In this document: in pieces, positions 5,690 through 8,708 of the stretch
How positions within the stretch are numbered: the first letter of the stretch is position 1
Layout: each line of letters begins with the position of its first letter
From: an uncultured Sphingomonas sp.
GTDB taxonomy: Bacteria > Pseudomonadota > Alphaproteobacteria > Sphingomonadales > Sphingomonadaceae
NCBI GenBank assembly: GCA_934555855.1
Contig: CAKTFL010000067.1
Coordinates: forward strand, 1 to 8,708
Length of the DNA: 8,708 nt
Reading direction: 5' to 3'
Notes under the pieces: model-generated
What the model was told of the DNA's origin: nothing
The model's database searches: none
The model's input: only the letters and a program-made list of their open reading frames with translations
Made by a program: the position numbers and the translations under genes

Positions 5690-6477
5690 CCGCGCTTGTC
5701 GAACTTCGCAACGTCTGGGTCGAATATGGCGACAAGATCGTGCTGGAGCGCGTCTCGCTCCAGCTTGCGGAGCGTAGCTTCGTCGCGGTGGTCGGCCCGT
5801 CGGGTGCGGGCAAGAGCACCTTTCTGCGCCTGATCCTGGGGCAAGAGGCACCGACCCGCGGACAGGTGCTGCTGGGAGACCGGCCGATGCGCGCGGAATG
5901 CGGTCCCGATCGCGGCGTCGTGTTCCAGCGCTATTCGGTGTTCCCGCATCTTACCGCACTCCGCAACGTGATGTTCGGCATCGAATGCGCCGAGGCGCCC
6001 TTCACGGCGCGGCTTTTCGGCGCCCGGCGGCGCGCGGCGCGAGAGACGGCAGCCGAGATGCTGGCCGCTGTCGGCCTGGAGCACAGCATGGACGTGTATC
6101 CCGCGCAGATGTCGGGCGGGATGCAGCAGCGGCTGGCGATTGCTCAGGCGCTGGTCAAGCATCCGCGCGTCCTGCTGCTCGACGAGCCGTTCGGCGCGCT
6201 CGATCCAGGCATCCGCCTGGACATGCACGCGCTCATCACCCGACTGTGGCAGGAGCATGGGCTCACCATCCTCATGGTGACACACGATATCGGCGAGGCG
6301 TTCAAGCTCGGCACCCGCGTGCTCGCGTTCGACAAGCGCCGGATTGATCCGCACGCGCCTCACCGTTTCGGCGCGACGGTGACTTACGATCTGTCGCTTG
6401 ACCGCAAGATCCTGCCGCCGCCCGAGCTGGCCGAGACGCTCAGCGCCGCCGACCCTTCACAGAAAGACCTCGCATGA
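5686..6477 (+). CDS. ABC transporter ATP-binding protein, urea/guanidine-carboxylase-associated
   Basis: A 263-residue nucleotide-binding subunit. Walker A is GPSGAGKS (37-44), the Q-loop Gln is at 81 (VVFQRYSVFP), the signature MSGGMQQR is at 142-149, Walker B is VLLLDEP (162-168), the D-loop ALD follows at 171-173 and the switch His is at 200 (VTHD). All catalytic residues are present, so it should power import by the adjacent permease. Compared with TauB/SsuB relatives, it carries extra residues between Q-loop and signature (about 100-121, rich in Ala and Arg) and a C-terminal tail after about 220, both usual for the carboxylase-associated subfamily. The GTG start at 5686 overlaps the permease stop as GTGA and has GGAGG six bases upstream. 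Its own stop overlaps the next start as ATGA. Confidence 0.93.
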   Translation: MTALVELRNVWVEYGDKIVLERVSLQLAERSFVAVVGPSGAGKSTFLRLILGQEAPTRGQVLLGDRPMRAECGPDRGVVFQRYSVFPHLTALRNVMFGIECAEAPFTARLFGARRRAARETAAEMLAAVGLEHSMDVYPAQMSGGMQQRLAIAQALVKHPRVLLLDEPFGALDPGIRLDMHALITRLWQEHGLTILMVTHDIGEAFKLGTRVLAFDKRRIDPHAPHRFGATVTYDLSLDRKILPPPELAETLSAADPSQKDLA

Positions 6478-7283
6478 CGACCAGCACCGCCGATCCGCAC
6501 GGCGCCCGCGACCATGCCCGCGCGATGGCGGGCACCCGCGTCGAGGCGATGCCCACCTTGCCCGCTCACGCGGCGGATGCGCCCGAAGGGGTCGTATGGG
6601 AGGAGACGATCGCGCCCGCCGGCTATGCCTCGCGCCGCCTTGTGAGGGGCACGCGGCTTCGCCTGATCGATGTGGCCGGCGACGCGTGCGCCTCCATGCT
6701 GCTGTTCAATGCCGAGATGCCGACCGAGCGGCTCAACGTCGCCGACACGCTGAAGGTGCAATGGAACGGCTATCTCGGCGTGGGTCGCCTGCTGCTGTCG
6801 GACATGGGCCGGGTGATGATGACCGTCATCGAGGATGGCGCCGGCACGCATGATGCGTTTTGCGGCGCCTCCAACGAGGCATCCAACACGCGCGCCTATG
6901 GCCATGGTGCCAATTACGGGCCGCAGCCCAATGCGCGCGAGCGTTTCATGCTGGGCGTGGCGAAGCACGGGCTCGGCCGCAAGGACGTCCACCCCTGCAT
7001 CAACTGGTTCAAGGGTGTTCGCGTTGCCGAGGACGGCACCACCGAGCCGCAGATCGGCCCGTTCGCGCCCGGCCGTACGCTGCTGCTGCGCGCGGAAATG
7101 GAACTGGTAATGGTGCTGGCCAACTGCCCGCACGTGCTCGATCCGCGCGCTGACTATACGGTCACCCCGCTGCGCGCGACCGCCTGGCGCGGGGAGGCCG
7201 CGGCGCAGGAAGATCCCCTCCGCACCGCGACGCCGGAGGGCCTGCGCGCCTTTCTCAACACCGAAGACCTCTACGCGCGCTGA
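6474..7283 (+). CDS. DUF1989 protein, urea-amidolyase-associated protein 1 (one subunit of carboxyguanidine deiminase)
   Basis: A 269-residue DUF1989 protein of the UAAP1 (urea carboxylase-associated protein 1) type. Members of this pair form the CgdAB carboxyguanidine deiminase, which removes ammonia from carboxyguanidine to leave allophanate; I do not assign which letter applies. The residues most like metal or active-site ligands are His126 in GTHDAFCG, with Cys130, and Cys218 in LANCPHVLDPR. Other family blocks are IAPAGYASRRLVRGTRLRL (46-64), EASNTRAYGHGANYGPQPN (135-153), DVHPCINWFKGVRV (171-184) and LRAEMELVMVLANCP (205-219). Residues 1-36 form a poorly conserved leader with no signal peptide, so it is cytosolic. 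The start ATG overlaps the ATPase stop (ATGA). The paralogue lies nine bases downstream. Family assignment is certain; function follows from work on relatives. Confidence 0.9.
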   Translation: MTTSTADPHGARDHARAMAGTRVEAMPTLPAHAADAPEGVVWEETIAPAGYASRRLVRGTRLRLIDVAGDACASMLLFNAEMPTERLNVADTLKVQWNGYLGVGRLLLSDMGRVMMTVIEDGAGTHDAFCGASNEASNTRAYGHGANYGPQPNARERFMLGVAKHGLGRKDVHPCINWFKGVRVAEDGTTEPQIGPFAPGRTLLLRAEMELVMVLANCPHVLDPRADYTVTPLRATAWRGEAAAQEDPLRTATPEGLRAFLNTEDLYAR

Positions 7284-7292
7284 AGGAGCGAC

Positions 7293-7919
7293 ATGAGCAC
7301 CGAACATCCCCTTCCCGGCACCGTTCGCCACGACGAGATCGTGCCCGCCCGCGCGCCATGGTTGCACCGCGTCGATGCGGGCGAGACGCTCCGCATCACC
7401 GATTTGGAGGGCAATCAGGCGGTCGACTTCCTGATGTACGCCGCCGCCGACGATGCCGAGCGCTACAGCGCGCAGGACACGATCGCCGCCCAGCGCAACA
7501 TCTTCCTGCGCGACGGCGCGGTGCTGCTGTCCAATGAGGGCCGGCCGATGATGACCATCACCGGCACCAGCGTCGCTTATCACGACACGATCGGCGGCGC
7601 CTGCTCGTGCGAGTCCAATACGCTCCGCTACGGCCACCACACCAAGGCACAGCATAGCTGCGTGGACAATTTCCTCGACGCCAATGTCCGCGCGGGCCGC
7701 GGCAAGCGCGACATGGTGTCCAACATCAACTTCTTCATGAACGTGCCGGTCGAGGAAGACGGCACGCTCGGCATCGTCGACGGCATCTCCGCCCCCGGCC
7801 TGACGGTGGACCTGCGCGCCGAGATGGACGTGATCGTGGTCGTCTCCAACTGCCCGCAGATCAACAACCCCTGCAACGGCTTCAACCCGACGCCGGTTCG
7901 TATGCAGGTGTCCGGCTGA
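7293..7919 (+). CDS. DUF1989 protein, urea-amidolyase-associated protein 2 (partner subunit of carboxyguanidine deiminase)
   Basis: A 208-residue DUF1989 protein of the UAAP2 type, paralogous to the preceding gene and expected to form a heteromeric carboxyguanidine deiminase with it. It has His97 in [16 protein letters not shown], with Cys104 and Cys106, and Cys187 and Cys194 in [19 protein letters not shown], all candidate metal ligands. Other blocks are [17 protein letters not shown] (33-49), [20 protein letters not shown] (68-87) and [19 protein letters not shown] (139-157). The His-Asp motif, the SNT-xx-YG block and the first NCP Cys are shared with UAAP1; the CSC motif is not. The start has AGGAG five bases upstream and lies nine bases after the UAAP1 stop. 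The stop overlaps the carboxylase start in TGATG, so the genes are probably translationally coupled. The product is cytosolic. Confidence 0.92.
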   Translation: MSTEHPLPGTVRHDEIVPARAPWLHRVDAGETLRITDLEGNQAVDFLMYAAADDAERYSAQDTIAAQRNIFLRDGAVLLSNEGRPMMTITGTSVAYHDTIGGACSCESNTLRYGHHTKAQHSCVDNFLDANVRAGRGKRDMVSNINFFMNVPVEEDGTLGIVDGISAPGLTVDLRAEMDVIVVVSNCPQINNPCNGFNPTPVRMQVSG

Positions 7920-8708
7920 TGTTCAGCAAAGTCCTGATCGCCAACCGCGGCGCCATCGCCTGCCGCATCATCCGCACGCTGAAGGTGATGGGCGTCGGCT
8001 CGGTCGCGGTGTTCAGCGACGCCGATGCAGGGTCCGCGCACGTCGCGCAGGCCGATGAAGCGGTCCGCATCGGCCCAGCACCGGCCGCCGAAAGCTATCT
8101 GAACGTCGAGGCGATCCTCGCCGCGGCACAGGCGACCGGGGCGGAGGCGATCCATCCCGGCTACGGCTTCCTGTCGGAAAACACCGCTTTCGCCGAAGCG
8201 TGCGCGGCACGCGGCATCGCCTTTATCGGCCCGACCCCTGACAACATCCGCGCCTTTGGCCTCAAGCACACGGCGCGCGACCTCGCCGCCGCGCAGGGCG
8301 TGCCGCTCGCGCCCGGTACCGACCTGCTGCGCGACGAGACGGCGGCGATCGAGGCGGCCGCGCGGATCGGCTATCCGGTGATCCTGAAGGCAACGGCTGG
8401 CGGCGGCGGCATCGGCATGAAGGTGTGCGCCGACGAGGCCGACATTCGCGAGGGCTTTGCCACCGTCGCCCGGCTCGGCGCGGGTAATTTCGGCGACGGC
8501 GGGGTGTTTCTCGAACGCTATGTCGCCCGCGCCCGCCATATCGAGGTGCAGGTATTCGGCGACGGTGCGGGCCATGTCGTCGCGCTCGGCGAGCGCGACT
8601 GCTCGCTGCAACGGCGCAACCAGAAGGTGGTAGAGGAAACCCCCGCCCCGCTGCTGCCCGCCGCCACCCGCCAGGCGCTGATCGACGCCGCCGTCCGGCT
8701 GACCGCCG
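7919..8708 (+). CDS. uca: Urea/guanidine carboxylase, N-terminal biotin carboxylase part (3' end cut by window)
   Basis: The first 263 residues of a large biotin-dependent carboxylase. [17 protein letters not shown] (4-20) is the conserved biotin carboxylase opening, followed by [11 protein letters not shown] (78-88), [19 protein letters not shown] (102-120), the ATP-grasp loop [12 protein letters not shown] (157-168), [11 protein letters not shown] (205-215) and [21 protein letters not shown] (224-244). The FGLKHTAR form is typical of urea carboxylases rather than AccC or propionyl-CoA carboxylase. Full family members run to about 1,200 residues, with carboxyltransferase and biotin-carrier domains further on, outside this window. 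The reaction is ATP- and bicarbonate-dependent carboxylation of urea or, more likely in this context, guanidine. The residues that separate the two substrates sit in the missing carboxyltransferase domain. The ATG shares a base with the UAAP2 stop (TGATG). Confidence 0.92.
   Translation, partial: MFSKVLIANRGAIACRIIRTLKVMGVGSVAVFSDADAGSAHVAQADEAVRIGPAPAAESYLNVEAILAAAQATGAEAIHPGYGFLSENTAFAEACAARGIAFIGPTPDNIRAFGLKHTARDLAAAQGVPLAPGTDLLRDETAAIEAAARIGYPVILKATAGGGGIGMKVCADEADIREGFATVARLGAGNFGDGGVFLERYVARARHIEVQVFGDGAGHVVALGERDCSLQRRNQKVVEETPAPLLPAATRQALIDAAVRLTA

Noticed and set aside
6384..7655. A long minus-strand open frame opposite the DUF1989 genes
   Set aside because: It mirrors the codon structure of the two DUF1989 genes and shows no motif or ribosome site of its own.
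7628..8611. A minus-strand open frame opposite UAAP2 and the carboxylase
   Set aside because: The plus-strand biotin carboxylase motifs are unambiguous; this is an antisense shadow.

Overview
This GC-rich, densely coding window looks like a chromosomal segment from an alphaproteobacterium, most plausibly a sphingomonad. That placement rests on overall codon and base character and on the look of several proteins, and it is inference only. No mobile element, RNA gene or CRISPR array is visible.

Left part (1-2387): a leftward gene cut by the window edge encodes a stand-alone CheB-type methylesterase domain. A roughly 220-base divergent intergenic region follows, then a rightward gene for a membrane-bound di-iron hydroxylase of the fatty acid hydroxylase/sterol desaturase superfamily. 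Next is a rightward gene for a two-helix membrane protein of unknown function with a Lys/Glu-rich linker. These genes have no evident link to what follows.

Right part (2466-8708): a LysR-type regulator is followed, on the same strand, by a compact operon of at least six genes: a lipoprotein substrate-binding protein, an ABC permease, an ABC ATPase, two DUF1989 proteins (historically 'urea carboxylase/amidolyase-associated proteins 1 and 2') and the N-terminal third or less of a large biotin-dependent carboxylase that runs off the right edge. From the ATPase start to the carboxylase the genes overlap or nearly touch (GTGA, ATGA, a 9-base gap, TGATG). This gene set was long annotated as urea uptake and degradation. 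DUF1989 pairs have since been shown in other bacteria to be carboxyguanidine deiminases, and the associated carboxylase to prefer guanidine. The better reading is therefore guanidine import, ATP- and biotin-dependent carboxylation to carboxyguanidine, deimination to allophanate, and hydrolysis by an allophanate hydrolase expected just beyond the right edge.

Regulation is the most distinctive part. I recognise no guanidine riboswitch before the operon. Instead, a perfect 6-3-6 inverted repeat with the T-N11-A signature of LysR operators sits on the stop codon of the lysR gene, followed by a direct repeat spaced 20 bases apart. The operon also carries a strong RNA hairpin between the binding-protein and permease genes, and a possible 37-codon leader ORF whose stop overlaps the permease start as GTGA.
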